Assembly (NCBI GenBank): GCA_002337545.1
Contig: DDGE01000047.1
Location: 98,694-124,038, forward strand
Length of the DNA: 25,345 nucleotides
Direction of reading: 5' to 3'
From: Phycisphaerales bacterium UBA1910
Lineage (GTDB): Bacteria > Planctomycetota > Phycisphaerae > Phycisphaerales > UBA1924
Shown: in pieces, positions 1-8,232 of the stretch
Position numbering within the stretch: position 1 is the first letter of the stretch
Layout of the letters: every line of letters begins with the position of its first letter
Notes under the pieces: model-generated
What the model was told of the DNA's origin: nothing
The model's input: the letters and a program-made list of their open reading frames with translations, nothing else
Databases searched by the model: none
Translations under genes and position numbers: made by a program

Positions 1-93
1 AGTTCTGGCCACCCGAGTTCTGGTTGGACGAGTTCTGGCTTGATGAGCCCTGCCCGCCGGAGTGCTGACCGCCACCAGAGTTCTGGGAGTCAG
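1..93. repeat. degenerate 15-bp tandem repeat inside the partial gene
   Basis: Units beginning AG(T/C)(T/G/C)CTG recur at 1, 16, 31 and 46 with an exact 15-bp period, then at 61 and 79 with one 18-bp unit. Read on the minus strand they encode a five-residue QNSxx repeat (QNSGG, QNSSN, QGSSS and similar). The period is a multiple of three, so gain or loss of a unit would keep the frame. Confidence 0.7.
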
Positions 94-295
94 ATCCGCC
101 TTTGCTCTTTGGCTCTGCCGTCGAGGTCGGCTTTGATCCCTCGCTCTTACTCTTGGGCGCTGAGGACTCCTCGCCCTTGGGCTTGGGTGCCGTTTTCGGT
201 TCGGCGCTGACCTTCTTGGTGACCTTTTTCTTGGTCGTTCGTTTCTTTTTGGTGGTTTTGGGCTCTTGCTCAACAACCTCGGACGACTTGGCCAT
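1..295 (-). CDS. N-terminus of a Lys-rich, Asn/Gln-rich protein, probably transcription terminator Rho (partial)
   Basis: The reading frame is open from an ATG at 295 to the window edge, so only 98 residues are visible. They start MAKSSEVVEQEPK. A lysine-rich stretch (about 10-50, with KKKRTTKKK and KKVTKK-like clusters) is followed by a Ser/Gly/Asn/Gln tail (about 66-98) built from a five-residue QNSxx repeat. A good Shine-Dalgarno (AAAAGGA, 304-310) lies 8 nt before the ATG. No folded domain is visible. Rho is proposed because planctomycete and Bacteroidetes Rho proteins often carry a long basic, disordered N-terminal extension and because rho commonly lies beside coaE. Both are background knowledge, not something shown here. 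Any other disordered nucleic-acid-binding protein would also fit. The 281 bp upstream, to coaE, hold no gene. They contain a perfect TTGACA on this strand (558-553) but no convincing -10. Confidence 0.6.
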   Translation of the reverse strand, partial: MAKSSEVVEQEPKTTKKKRTTKKKVTKKVSAEPKTAPKPKGEESSAPKSKSEGSKPTSTAEPKSKGGSDSQNSGGGQHSGGQGSSSQNSSNQNSGGQN

Positions 296-576
296 ATCGA
301 TGGTCCTTTTCAGGGCGGCGTCGCAGATCGGTTCGTTCGATCACCTGTGCGTGCCATGTGGATTGGGCGCGTCTGCACCCGATTTGGAGTTGCGCTCAGA
401 ACGAGCGGAGTTGTGATTGGTTCTGTACTTCAGTGGTTGGGATTCAGTCCCGGATTCAGACGCAACCCAGAGCTTGCATAGGCACAACAAGGATCATGGT
501 GTGCCGGTGAACCTGACGACGCACACAATACGCATCGAATCGGGGCCCGGGTTGTCAATGTGTATCGAGTCGGCAG

Positions 577-1698
577 TCAATCGTGCGGTTGCCTTTGACG
601 AAGATCCTTCTGAATCGACGCGAGCACCCGAGCGACCCGCCCGTGAAGCTCATCGGGCATGCCGGTATTGCTGACTATATAATCGGATCTATTCCGCTTC
701 TCTTCAAGTCCCATCTGCGCATTTTCTCGTCGATCCAGCTCGGATTCATCCCAACCGCGGGTGCTTTTGACCCTTGAGAGGCGAATTTCACGCGGAGTAT
801 CCACAAAGACGATTGCATCGCACTCGCTATCGACCCCGGCCTCAAAGAGCAACGGGGCGTCCACGATCACCCCAGAAGCCCCATTCTCGCGGGCCCTTCT
901 GATCAACTCGTGCCGTTGTGTATGCACCAGCGGATGGATGTAGCCCTCGAGTCTTCGCCGCTCTTCATCGGATTCGAACACGATTTGTGCCACACGCGAT
1001 CGATCAATTGAACCATCTGAAGCAAAGACCCGCTCTCCCCACCACTCGTGCAGCTGTGCTTTGACCGGATCACTCAGTAGCAACTCTCGCACGCACGCGT
1101 CGGAATCCGAGATCACACAACCGAGCTCCTCAAAGACCCGAGCCACAGTCGATTTCCCAGAACCGATCCCGCCGACGATCCCAATTACGGGCGTGATGTG
1201 TTTGCCCGGGCCCTGTGCTGACATGCGATCCACCTGTGCCCTGATCGTACCAAGTACCCGCTCAGGGTGCTCGACACCGCGCCAAACGAGATCGATACTG
1301 CCCGTCCCTGCGGTTGTGACCCCGATCGATCCGAGCCCCATGACCTGCTCACCAACTGGTCTGACGAGGATGGTGTGCTGGACACGCCGGAGTGGGAGTT
1401 CCACCCGCACCCGGCGCAGGATCCCGGAAGTCACGAGGATCGATGATTCCGTCAGCACATGCCGACGCGCGATCCAGTCGATCCAACCAAATATAAAGCG
1501 CACGCACAGGATGACAAGCGGAACCCAGCTCAGTTGCAAGTAAACACTTTGCCCCGTGAGCATACTCAACCAACGAAACCCGCCCCACGCCACAAGCATC
1601 ACCACAATCAGTCGCCACATCTGCGTGAAAACAAACGCGATATGCGGCCGATCGTCGATGAGCACACGCTCAGATGCTGATTGTTTCACGGAGTTCAT
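577..1698 (-). CDS. coaE: membrane PH-like domain fused to dephospho-CoA kinase
   Basis: This is a 373-residue protein in two parts. Residues 27-46 and 52-76 are hydrophobic and probably span the membrane. Residues 78-155 resemble the bacterial PH-like (bPH2/YdbS, DUF304) domain, with the hallmark run VLTESSILVTSGILRR and a GLGSIGV strand. From about 170 it is dephospho-CoA kinase, the last step of CoA synthesis, which phosphorylates the ribose 3'-OH of dephospho-CoA with ATP. The P-loop GIVGGIGSGKST is at 173-184, with IHPLV at 254-258, VDAPLLFEAG at 279-288 and SDYIVSNTG at 338-346. CoaE alone is about 200 residues, so the N-terminal half is extra. An ATG at 1698 with GGA six bases upstream is preferred over a GTG at 1743, which would add a Cys/Phe-rich stretch with no recognisable feature. 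The kinase call is firm. The role of the PH-like part is unknown, though it may tether the enzyme to the membrane. Confidence 0.93.
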   Translation of the reverse strand: MNSVKQSASERVLIDDRPHIAFVFTQMWRLIVVMLVAWGGFRWLSMLTGQSVYLQLSWVPLVILCVRFIFGWIDWIARRHVLTESSILVTSGILRRVRVELPLRRVQHTILVRPVGEQVMGLGSIGVTTAGTGSIDLVWRGVEHPERVLGTIRAQVDRMSAQGPGKHITPVIGIVGGIGSGKSTVARVFEELGCVISDSDACVRELLLSDPVKAQLHEWWGERVFASDGSIDRSRVAQIVFESDEERRRLEGYIHPLVHTQRHELIRRARENGASGVIVDAPLLFEAGVDSECDAIVFVDTPREIRLSRVKSTRGWDESELDRRENAQMGLEEKRNRSDYIVSNTGMPDELHGRVARVLASIQKDLRQRQPHD

Positions 1699-1938
1699 CG
1701 ACGATCCAAACTTTGCAAAACTATGAAAACAGACACAGACCACACAGTCAATACGCGAGATGTTAAAACAGGTAAACCCTTTAGGTACATTTCTTTATAT
1801 TTCTATCCGCGCTTCTCTTGATTCAGGTGCTGAAACAGCGATGATAGAGAGTCCGAACCAACTCAGAGTGACACCCTTTCGGAGTTCGCGGGGGCTTTGA
1901 CTGGTTTATCGACTGATTGAATCTGGAGAGATGACAAC

Positions 1939-2730
1939 ATGAAGAAAGCAGTGTGTATCGCTGCGCTGATCGGGCTCTCTGCCCCAGCGTTCGCAGGAGA
2001 AGTTTTTAATCAAGGATTCGAATCCGACACCGCTGGCTGGTTTGACAGCTCCAACGGCTGGTATGGCGGCGTGAATCGCGTTGCCAGCGGCACCGATGGC
2101 ATCAGCTCTGCTTCGGGATCGTACCACGCACAGTTTACCCAATCCAGCGACACCGGCGGCTTCACCCGTTTCGATGGATACCGGGACAACTGGTCTGGCC
2201 CATACCAAGCGAGTGTCGCGATCTATCTTGATACTAGCTGGGCCGCGGGCGAGGGCTTTGACTACTCGGTGGCCTCGAACAACGCGAGTGGCGATCATCT
2301 CCGTGACTTCATCTTCCATGTCGCAATGGATTCCTCCACTGGTGAACTGCTCGTGGGTGGCAGCAATAACACCAACTTCGAACCCCGTGAAGATCTGGAC
2401 ACTATCAACCACGCCGTGATCACTGATTCGGGCTGGTACACCTTCGAGCATAGCTTCTTTGAAGCGGGCGATGGCTCGCTCGCGGTCGCGCTCAATCTGT
2501 ATGATGCTGGCGGCAACCTGATCTTCCAGGAAATCCGCAACAACGCGGGCGATTTGCTCGGCAGTGTCGCTGGCGGGAACCGCTACGGCTGGTTTAATAA
2601 CATCGATATCGCCGGCGGTATTAATGTTGATGATGTCATGCTCAATGTCGTCCCGCTTCCCCCGGCAGCACTCGCCGGGCTCGGGATGCTCGCAGGTTTC
2701 GCGGGTGTCCGCAAGCTCCGTCAGCGCTGA
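1939..2730 (+). CDS. secreted protein with PEP-CTERM-like (VPLPPA) sorting tail
   Basis: This 263-residue protein has a signal peptide (MKKAVCIAALIGLSAPAFA, cleavage near residue 19). Its Gly/Asn/Asp-rich body looks like an extracellular beta-sandwich. The C-terminus carries the tripartite signal read by exosortases: VPLPPAA, then a hydrophobic helix (LAGLGMLAGFAGV), then basic RKLRQR. This is the VPLP variant of the PEP-CTERM family. Such proteins are exported, cut and delivered to the cell surface or exopolymer matrix. The body is not recognised and no catalytic motif stands out. The start is fixed by GGAGAG eight bases upstream and by the signal peptide. The 240 bp upstream, shared with divergent coaE, contain no gene. 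A possible promoter there is TTGATT at about 1819 with TGATAG 18 bp later, but it is weak. A strong terminator follows the gene. Confidence 0.85.
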   Translation: MKKAVCIAALIGLSAPAFAGEVFNQGFESDTAGWFDSSNGWYGGVNRVASGTDGISSASGSYHAQFTQSSDTGGFTRFDGYRDNWSGPYQASVAIYLDTSWAAGEGFDYSVASNNASGDHLRDFIFHVAMDSSTGELLVGGSNNTNFEPREDLDTINHAVITDSGWYTFEHSFFEAGDGSLAVALNLYDAGGNLIFQEIRNNAGDLLGSVAGGNRYGWFNNIDIAGGINVDDVMLNVVPLPPAALAGLGMLAGFAGVRKLRQR

Positions 2731-2757
2731 TCCGTTTCATCATTGAATATCAACTGA

Positions 2758-2788
2758 GAGACCGCTCCGAGAGGGAGCGGTCTCTTTT
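2758..2788 (+). terminator. rho-independent terminator of the PEP-CTERM-like gene
   Basis: A perfect 11-bp stem (GAGACCGCTCC with its complement, 2758-2768/2774-2784) has a 5-base loop and is followed by TTTT. It lies between two convergent genes. The reverse direction lacks a T-run, so it mainly serves the plus-strand gene. Confidence 0.9.
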
Positions 2789-2808
2789 CATTGCGTGGCT
2801 GGAACGAT

Positions 2809-3387
2809 TCAACGCGAGGGGATCATGTCGGGCTTGAGGACCGCGATCTCGGGGTAGTTGCGGTAGTAGCCGTTGAAGTCCAGCCCGTAGCCGACCACGA
2901 ACTCGTCGGGGATCTCGAAGCCCACATAGTCCACATCGACATCGATCGTGCGGTTGGTTTTTTTGTCGAGCATGACCCCCATCCGGAGCGACGCAGGGTT
3001 CTGGGCCTCGAGGAGCCCCTTCACGGTCGCGAGCGTCTGCCCGGAGTCGAGGATGTCGTCGAGCACGATGATGTGCTTGCCCTCCAAGTCCGCCGGCAAC
3101 TCAGAAGCGAGGTGGGCCCCCTTGCTGGTCACCGACTCGCCCGGGTAGCTAGAAACGGCCACCAGCCCGAGCGAGAGCTTCATGGGCAGCTCACGAACCA
3201 GATCCGCTACAAAGATCATGGCCCCGGTCATGATGGGGATGATGACAATCTGATCCTCGTCGAGCTCCGTGTGCCCGTCCTTTGCCAGATCGGCGCGGAG
3301 ATCGTGCACGATCTCCTCCGCCATCGCTTGCACGCGTTGGGCGATCTGGGCACGGGTCACAAGGATGCGATCGATCTCGGGGAACAC
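2809..3387 (-). CDS. hpt: hypoxanthine phosphoribosyltransferase
   Basis: This purine-salvage enzyme transfers the phosphoribosyl group of PRPP to hypoxanthine or guanine to give IMP or GMP in the cytoplasm. The 192 residues match the family in length. The PRPP-binding signature IIVLDDILDSGQT is at 106-118, the PIMTGAMIF segment at 51-59, and the purine-contacting DYVGFEIPDEFVVGYGLDF region at 153-171. The frame opens with GTG at 3387. An ATG seven bases further upstream is out of frame, and no strong Shine-Dalgarno is visible, so the start is less certain than the identity. A GTG at residue 10 is the main alternative. The 237 bp between this gene and the divergent dockerin gene contain no other gene. 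Confidence 0.93.
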   Translation of the reverse strand: MFPEIDRILVTRAQIAQRVQAMAEEIVHDLRADLAKDGHTELDEDQIVIIPIMTGAMIFVADLVRELPMKLSLGLVAVSSYPGESVTSKGAHLASELPADLEGKHIIVLDDILDSGQTLATVKGLLEAQNPASLRMGVMLDKKTNRTIDVDVDYVGFEIPDEFVVGYGLDFNGYYRNYPEIAVLKPDMIPSR

Positions 3388-3624
3388 GGGTCATGATAGC
3401 CCCGTCCCGGTTCTGGGGATCCACCGCACGATCCGTGATCCCAAGTGGATAACTCGCAACCGGATCGGGGGGAGCCGTCTCCGCTCTGTGGTTTTGTATA
3501 CACATTCTTGCGCGACTCTCCCCAACTCTATGGTCGTCCCTGCAAATAGCACAACGCTCACATTCCACGCCAACGATCGCAGTTACATTCGAATGGACAT
3601 GCCATACATTGAAAGGAGAATGAC

Positions 3625-6036
3625 ATGGACATAATGAACAGTTACCGTATCGCCCTGATTGCCGCGTGCTCGGGCAGCACACTCGCCCAGACCACATACA
3701 GCGAGGGCACCATCAACATCCAACGCACGAAGCTGCAAAGCTACGCATCGAGCACCGACGGGTGGCTGAGCACACAGACCACGCCTCGGTTCTGGACCTG
3801 GGAGCTGAGCAGCTCGATCACGGATTTTTCTAAAACCTCTCCAAATATGAATCAATGGATCCATGTGCCGCCGCATGTGACATCGGGCCTTGTAGACGGC
3901 TCAGGAACAATCGATACGACTGTGCTCGCGGATATTGCATCGTACATCTCCGACAGGATCATCGCCAATGGGTACACAGGCGGTGATTACGCGATCTTCA
4001 TCCAGAACTGGATCCGAGAATCAAAGCTCTCCCAGAGCTCAGGGGATGATCTCGTTCTGCCCCTCGATTCAAACGGCGACCCGTTCGATACCGCCCCCGG
4101 GGATCCGTTGGTGAACGGTTGGGATGACCAGGATCACGGCAGAAATACCGGAAACACCGGCACACCGTGGCGGAGCGAAGGCCTGGCGGATACGTATGGC
4201 GACAACCTCGCTTCATCGCTCATCAACCAGATCGAAATCAATGTCGTCGCAGATCCGGCATACACAACATTCCCGAAGCCGGCCCGTGTTTTCTTTGATG
4301 AGGAGTTCGCTCCCGGAGCCGCATGCAGCCTTGAACCAATCGCCATGCTCCAATCCATGACGAACGACACACGATTCAGCACCGAAACACTCTACGGCAA
4401 CTTCCACCTCTGGGACCCGACACCTTCGTCTACGACCGCGGACGAGCTCTTCTATGACGCGGACCTCGTCGATGTCGCGAGCTGGCTGCCGACATACTTT
4501 GATGACTACACCGCTCAGGTTCTCTACCACGGTGGCAGCTGCGGCTCGTGCCCGAACCCGTGCTGGGACCACGAGTACTACCCCATCGGAAATCGTGTCG
4601 GTGGGATGCTCAAATCCTGCCGAGACGGACTGATCCAAGCAGGTTTCGGTGATGCGATCGACAGCATGTGGGGCAGCGATGTGCTCTGGAGCAACTATGG
4701 CACCTCTGTGTGGTACTCGGAAACTTACCCGTCAATCTCCAGGGGTGACCGCGGTGCTCGGATGTGCACGGATCGGACCGACCAGAGGTATGGGTACCAC
4801 CAAGGCGCGAGCTCCGGAAGCGCGGATATGCACGCACCGGTGCTCTATCCGCCGTATCAGGAGCACCAGTTTGATACCCTGAGCGATACGGATTCCTGCC
4901 CCGCCACAGCCCCGGAGACTCATGCAGAAGCATGGTTGCGCACCGCTCGCATGCAGCTCGACCACGCCATTTTCTCATTCGACGAGTTCGATACACTCGA
5001 ATCCGGGCTCTCGCCGAAACGGTTCTCTCCTTGGGTACCCCAAGTTGGAACCGCAGTTTATGTGCCGAACGATATGCACCGGGCAAGTATCACAACCAAG
5101 ACTGCTGTCCGAGACATCATCGCGCTTTGCAAATCCAGAGGTGCCAACGAACTCATTTTCTGGGCGAATCCCGGCTCGAGCGGGTTCCAGAACGGCAAAC
5201 AGAACGACTGGGACGCCACAAACGATGCGCTCAGCCAGGTGTACGACTACAACCTGACATCCGTCGTCGTCAACCCGGACGTCAGCACATCGCCGAGCAG
5301 AACGGCGCTCGATGCGATGATGTTCGGTGAGGAGCACGCGCACGATGTCGCCGCGCAGACGACATACTTCGGTGCCAACACCATCGTGCACGCATCGACA
5401 CAGGCGGAGTTTACGATCACGAATGTCGCAACAAACGCGACCGACTACGCCTTCATCGCCGAGATCATTGATGGGAACGGCCCTTGGGATGCCGCGACCT
5501 TCACGATCTCCATTTACAACTACTCAACTTCGGCTTACGAAACGCTCTCCGTGACCCACAGTGAGCCGATGAGCACCAGCACCCGACGGGCCGTGTTCGA
5601 CGATTCCGATTCGAACGACTACTCGGACTGGTACACCCGCGATCACGACAACCAAGGCGATGTGTCCGATGTGATCGATCGCAAGACGATCCACCGGTGG
5701 GATTTCAAGCTCAGCACGCCCTCCGACTACATCTCCTCTGGCAAGATGAACATCCAGCTCCTTACGGCGCGCATCGTGTCGGGCAAGATCACAGAAGCCG
5801 ATCCGCTGCGGATCGATCTCCAGCAGCTCTACGAGATCGACTCGGCAAACGACAACTACGCGTCCATGACGCTCGCGACCGATCTCAACGGTGACGGCAC
5901 CACTACCGCGGCCGATGCCCAGCGGTTCATCGAGCAGTTTGTCAGGAATGACCACCGTGGCCTGGACATGAACGAAGACGGAGCCGTCGACATACACGAC
6001 CTGGAACGCGTCCTCAACGAGATGGGTTCAAACTAA
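3625..6036 (+). CDS. large secreted protein with C-terminal type I dockerin-like EF-hand pair
   Basis: This 803-residue protein has an N-terminal signal peptide (cleavage probable after STLAQ, residue 22). The C-terminus (about 752-800) holds two Ca-binding loops in dockerin order, DLNGDGTTTAADAQRF and DMNEDGAVDIHDLERV. The body (about 25-740) is not recognised. It is rich in aromatic residues, Asp and Ser, has a Cys cluster with HGGSCGSCPNPC, and contains strand-like segments such as ARVFFDEEF and ELIFWANPG that would fit a TIM-barrel glycosidase. That is a guess from texture, not a family match. The start has an ideal AAGGAG six bases upstream. The gene stands alone between divergent hpt and convergent ppa and has its own terminator. 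No cohesin or scaffoldin is visible nearby, so the dockerin partner is unknown. In planctomycetes such domains are often found without cellulosomes. Confidence 0.82.
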   Translation: MDIMNSYRIALIAACSGSTLAQTTYSEGTINIQRTKLQSYASSTDGWLSTQTTPRFWTWELSSSITDFSKTSPNMNQWIHVPPHVTSGLVDGSGTIDTTVLADIASYISDRIIANGYTGGDYAIFIQNWIRESKLSQSSGDDLVLPLDSNGDPFDTAPGDPLVNGWDDQDHGRNTGNTGTPWRSEGLADTYGDNLASSLINQIEINVVADPAYTTFPKPARVFFDEEFAPGAACSLEPIAMLQSMTNDTRFSTETLYGNFHLWDPTPSSTTADELFYDADLVDVASWLPTYFDDYTAQVLYHGGSCGSCPNPCWDHEYYPIGNRVGGMLKSCRDGLIQAGFGDAIDSMWGSDVLWSNYGTSVWYSETYPSISRGDRGARMCTDRTDQRYGYHQGASSGSADMHAPVLYPPYQEHQFDTLSDTDSCPATAPETHAEAWLRTARMQLDHAIFSFDEFDTLESGLSPKRFSPWVPQVGTAVYVPNDMHRASITTKTAVRDIIALCKSRGANELIFWANPGSSGFQNGKQNDWDATNDALSQVYDYNLTSVVVNPDVSTSPSRTALDAMMFGEEHAHDVAAQTTYFGANTIVHASTQAEFTITNVATNATDYAFIAEIIDGNGPWDAATFTISIYNYSTSAYETLSVTHSEPMSTSTRRAVFDDSDSNDYSDWYTRDHDNQGDVSDVIDRKTIHRWDFKLSTPSDYISSGKMNIQLLTARIVSGKITEADPLRIDLQQLYEIDSANDNYASMTLATDLNGDGTTTAADAQRFIEQFVRNDHRGLDMNEDGAVDIHDLERVLNEMGSN

Positions 6037-6060
6037 GCATCGCTTACTCAGGATCACAAC

Positions 6061-6085
6061 AGCCGCCCCAAGGGGCGGCTTTTTT
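6061..6085 (+). terminator. rho-independent terminator of the dockerin gene
   Basis: The stem AGCCGCCC/GGGCGGCT has a CAAG loop (6061-6080) and runs straight into a T6 tract. It abuts the stop codon of the convergent ppa gene. Confidence 0.92.
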
Positions 6086-6636
6086 CATAGCTCGCCGGAT
6101 TGCCTCGCCTCCGAGTACCGCACCAGCGACGCGTCGATGATCTCGTGCGCCAGGGCTGCCGGCTGGATCTCGTCCACCTCCACGCTTTTGCCCTCGAGTT
6201 GCTTGTAGTCCTCGAAGAACCGCTTGAGCATCTTGAAGGTGTGCTTGGGGAAGTCCTGGATGGTCTGGTAGTCCTCGAACTCATGGTCGTTGATGAGCAC
6301 CGCGATGATCTTGTGATCGGGGGCGCCGTCGTCGATCATCGTCATCACCCCGATCGCGCGAGCCTCACAGATGCACATGGTCGGCACCTTCTCGGTACAG
6401 AACACCAGCACATCCAATGGGTCATCGTCCTCCGCCAGCGTCTGGGGGATGAACCCGTAGTTCGCGGGGTAGTAGACGGCGCTGGATAGCACCCGGTCCA
6501 ATCTGAGCATTCCGGTGGGCTTATCGAGCTCATACTTGTTGCTCGATCCCTTCGGGATCTCGATAATGGCGCGGAAATGGCTTGGGAGACTTTTCTCCTT
6601 CAGCCCCGGTCGTACATCATGCCAAGGGTGCTCCAT
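6085..6636 (-). CDS. ppa: inorganic pyrophosphatase, family I
   Basis: This soluble enzyme hydrolyses pyrophosphate to two phosphates, pulling biosynthetic reactions forward. With the start at 6636 it has 183 residues, close to the usual 170-180. Family I residues are all in place: EIPKGSSNKYE at 26-36, YPANYGFIP at 56-64, the metal-binding signature DDDPLDVL at 70-77, DDGAPDHK at 102-109, and FFEDYKQLEGK at 140-150. The frame is open upstream to 6741, but the extra 35 residues have no family counterpart, so the ATG at 6636 is chosen. Its Shine-Dalgarno (GAAGGG) is rather distant. It is transcribed divergently from pgi with about 116 bp between the starts. Identity is firm and the start is moderately sure. 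Confidence 0.94.
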   Translation of the reverse strand: MEHPWHDVRPGLKEKSLPSHFRAIIEIPKGSSNKYELDKPTGMLRLDRVLSSAVYYPANYGFIPQTLAEDDDPLDVLVFCTEKVPTMCICEARAIGVMTMIDDGAPDHKIIAVLINDHEFEDYQTIQDFPKHTFKMLKRFFEDYKQLEGKSVEVDEIQPAALAHEIIDASLVRYSEARQSGEL

Positions 6637-6752
6637 AGTCAAGGGTAGCCCTTCACTACCTGCCCAGCACGACGCTCGTTGACTGTTCATAAACGATTGT
6701 TCTTTGAACCCGATCACAACCGACATCCATCCCCGGGGCATACCCTATATCC

Positions 6753-8153
6753 ATGCTCAGAATCGACTACGCCAACTGCCTCCGTTCTCGTGTCGGTGAA
6801 CACGGGCTCGTCGACGACACCATCTCAGCGCATGCAGAGAAACTCACGGAACTCACCCGTTCACTGAACGATTCGCGTGGGACAGGATGGGAACGCTGGC
6901 GTGAGCTCTGGAACGCGCCGATGCGCGACACCCACCTCAACCAGGCCCATGCAGTTGCCAACGATAGTGAGGGACGATTCAAGAATGTGATCGTCCTCGG
7001 CATCGGCGGCTCGGCCCTTGGTAATATCGCGATTCAATCGGCACTGAACTCACCCAGCTATAACCTGCTCTCCGATTCGGAACGCCCCGGGCCCCGCCTC
7101 TTTGTCGTGGACAATGTTGATCCGGCGAACCTCAACGCGATTCTTTCGATCTGTGATCCCAAAGAGACACTCTTCAATGTCATCTCAAAGTCCGGCGAAA
7201 CCGCGGAGACGGCGTCCCAGTTCATGATCGTCCGCAAGATCCTCCAAGATTCGGTCGGATCGCGCTGGGCGGATCATGTTGTCGCGATCACGGACCCTGA
7301 GAAGGGCACGATGCGTTCGATCTGCGACGACGCGGGCATCACCACCCTCCCCGTCCCCGAGGGCGTCGGCGGGCGATTCTCCGTGCTCTCACCAGTCGGG
7401 CTCTTTTCCGCGGCTATCGCAGGTATCGACATCGACGCGCTGCTCGATGGTGCCAAGGCCATGGACGAACGATGCTCGAACGAGGACGCATCCAAGAACC
7501 CCGCAGCGGTGCTCGCCCACCTGCTCGTGCGACTGGGCGTCGATCAGAGCAAGCCCAATCATGTCATGATGCCCTACGCCAACAGTCTCAAGCTCATGGG
7601 CGACTGGTACGCGCAGCTCTGGGCCGAGTCATTGGGCAAGAAGTTCAACACGCAAGGCAACGAGGTTTTCGCGGGCTTCACACCCATCAGCGCCCTGGGC
7701 ACCACCGACCAGCACTCGCAGGTCCAGCTCTACCGCGAGGGCCCCAACGACAAGGTCATCGGCTTCTGCGAGGTCGAGGACTTCGGCGACGACCAATCCC
7801 TCACCATCCCCACCGGCATGGGCGTCGATGCGATCGAGTACCTCGAGGGTAAGCGAATGGTCGACCTGCTGAACGCGGAAAAACGGGCCACCGAGTACGC
7901 GCTCGTCGAATCACAGCGTCCCAACTACACCATCAAATTCCCCAAGGTCGACGCGCACCATGTCGGCGAGTTCATCGCCCTGTGGGAAATCGCGACGGCC
8001 TACGCGGGGTTGATGCTCGGCATCGACGCATACGACCAGCCCGCGGTGGAAACCGGAAAAAAGGCCACCTTCGGGCTCATGGGACGCGATGGGTACAGCG
8101 ATTGGTTGAGTAAGGTGAATGACACGCTGGGTGAGACGCCGTTCGTCGTGTGA
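6753..8153 (+). CDS. pgi: glucose-6-phosphate isomerase
   Basis: This glycolytic enzyme interconverts glucose-6-phosphate and fructose-6-phosphate. The 466 residues include the sugar-phosphate-binding IVLGIGGSALG at 80-90, FNVISKSGETAET at 141-153, the signature GVGGRFSVLSPVG at 204-216, LWAESLGKK with the catalytic Glu at 289-297, TTDQHSQVQL with the catalytic His at 317-326, and the second signature YDQPAVETGKK at 427-437. Its length resembles the shorter Bacillus/archaeal-type bacterial isomerases rather than the 550-residue E. coli enzyme. No Shine-Dalgarno is visible before the ATG. A -10-like TACCCT at 6741-6746 would place transcription start at about the A of the ATG, so a leaderless message is possible. 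The gene is divergent from ppa. Confidence 0.96.
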   Translation: MLRIDYANCLRSRVGEHGLVDDTISAHAEKLTELTRSLNDSRGTGWERWRELWNAPMRDTHLNQAHAVANDSEGRFKNVIVLGIGGSALGNIAIQSALNSPSYNLLSDSERPGPRLFVVDNVDPANLNAILSICDPKETLFNVISKSGETAETASQFMIVRKILQDSVGSRWADHVVAITDPEKGTMRSICDDAGITTLPVPEGVGGRFSVLSPVGLFSAAIAGIDIDALLDGAKAMDERCSNEDASKNPAAVLAHLLVRLGVDQSKPNHVMMPYANSLKLMGDWYAQLWAESLGKKFNTQGNEVFAGFTPISALGTTDQHSQVQLYREGPNDKVIGFCEVEDFGDDQSLTIPTGMGVDAIEYLEGKRMVDLLNAEKRATEYALVESQRPNYTIKFPKVDAHHVGEFIALWEIATAYAGLMLGIDAYDQPAVETGKKATFGLMGRDGYSDWLSKVNDTLGETPFVV

Positions 8154-8155
8154 TT

Positions 8156-8173
8156 TCAAAGCCCGCGCTTTGA
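8156..8173 (+). terminator. hairpin just after pgi, weak terminator candidate
   Basis: A perfect 7-bp inverted repeat TCAAAGC/GCTTTGA with a CCGC loop starts three bases after the pgi stop. No T-run follows, so intrinsic termination is doubtful. Rho-dependent termination or simple 3'-end protection is possible. Confidence 0.3.
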
Positions 8174-8232
8174 GTGGACTGCCCAATCTGGTACCTTTCC
8201 TGTATCGCACGCCGTGCTATGGGAGGGAAACC

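Noticed and set aside
525..558. possible minus-strand promoter in the coaE-rho gap
   Set aside because: TTGACA is perfect, but the best -10-like hexamer (TATTGT) is 22 bases away, and at 17 bases only ATGCGT is found.
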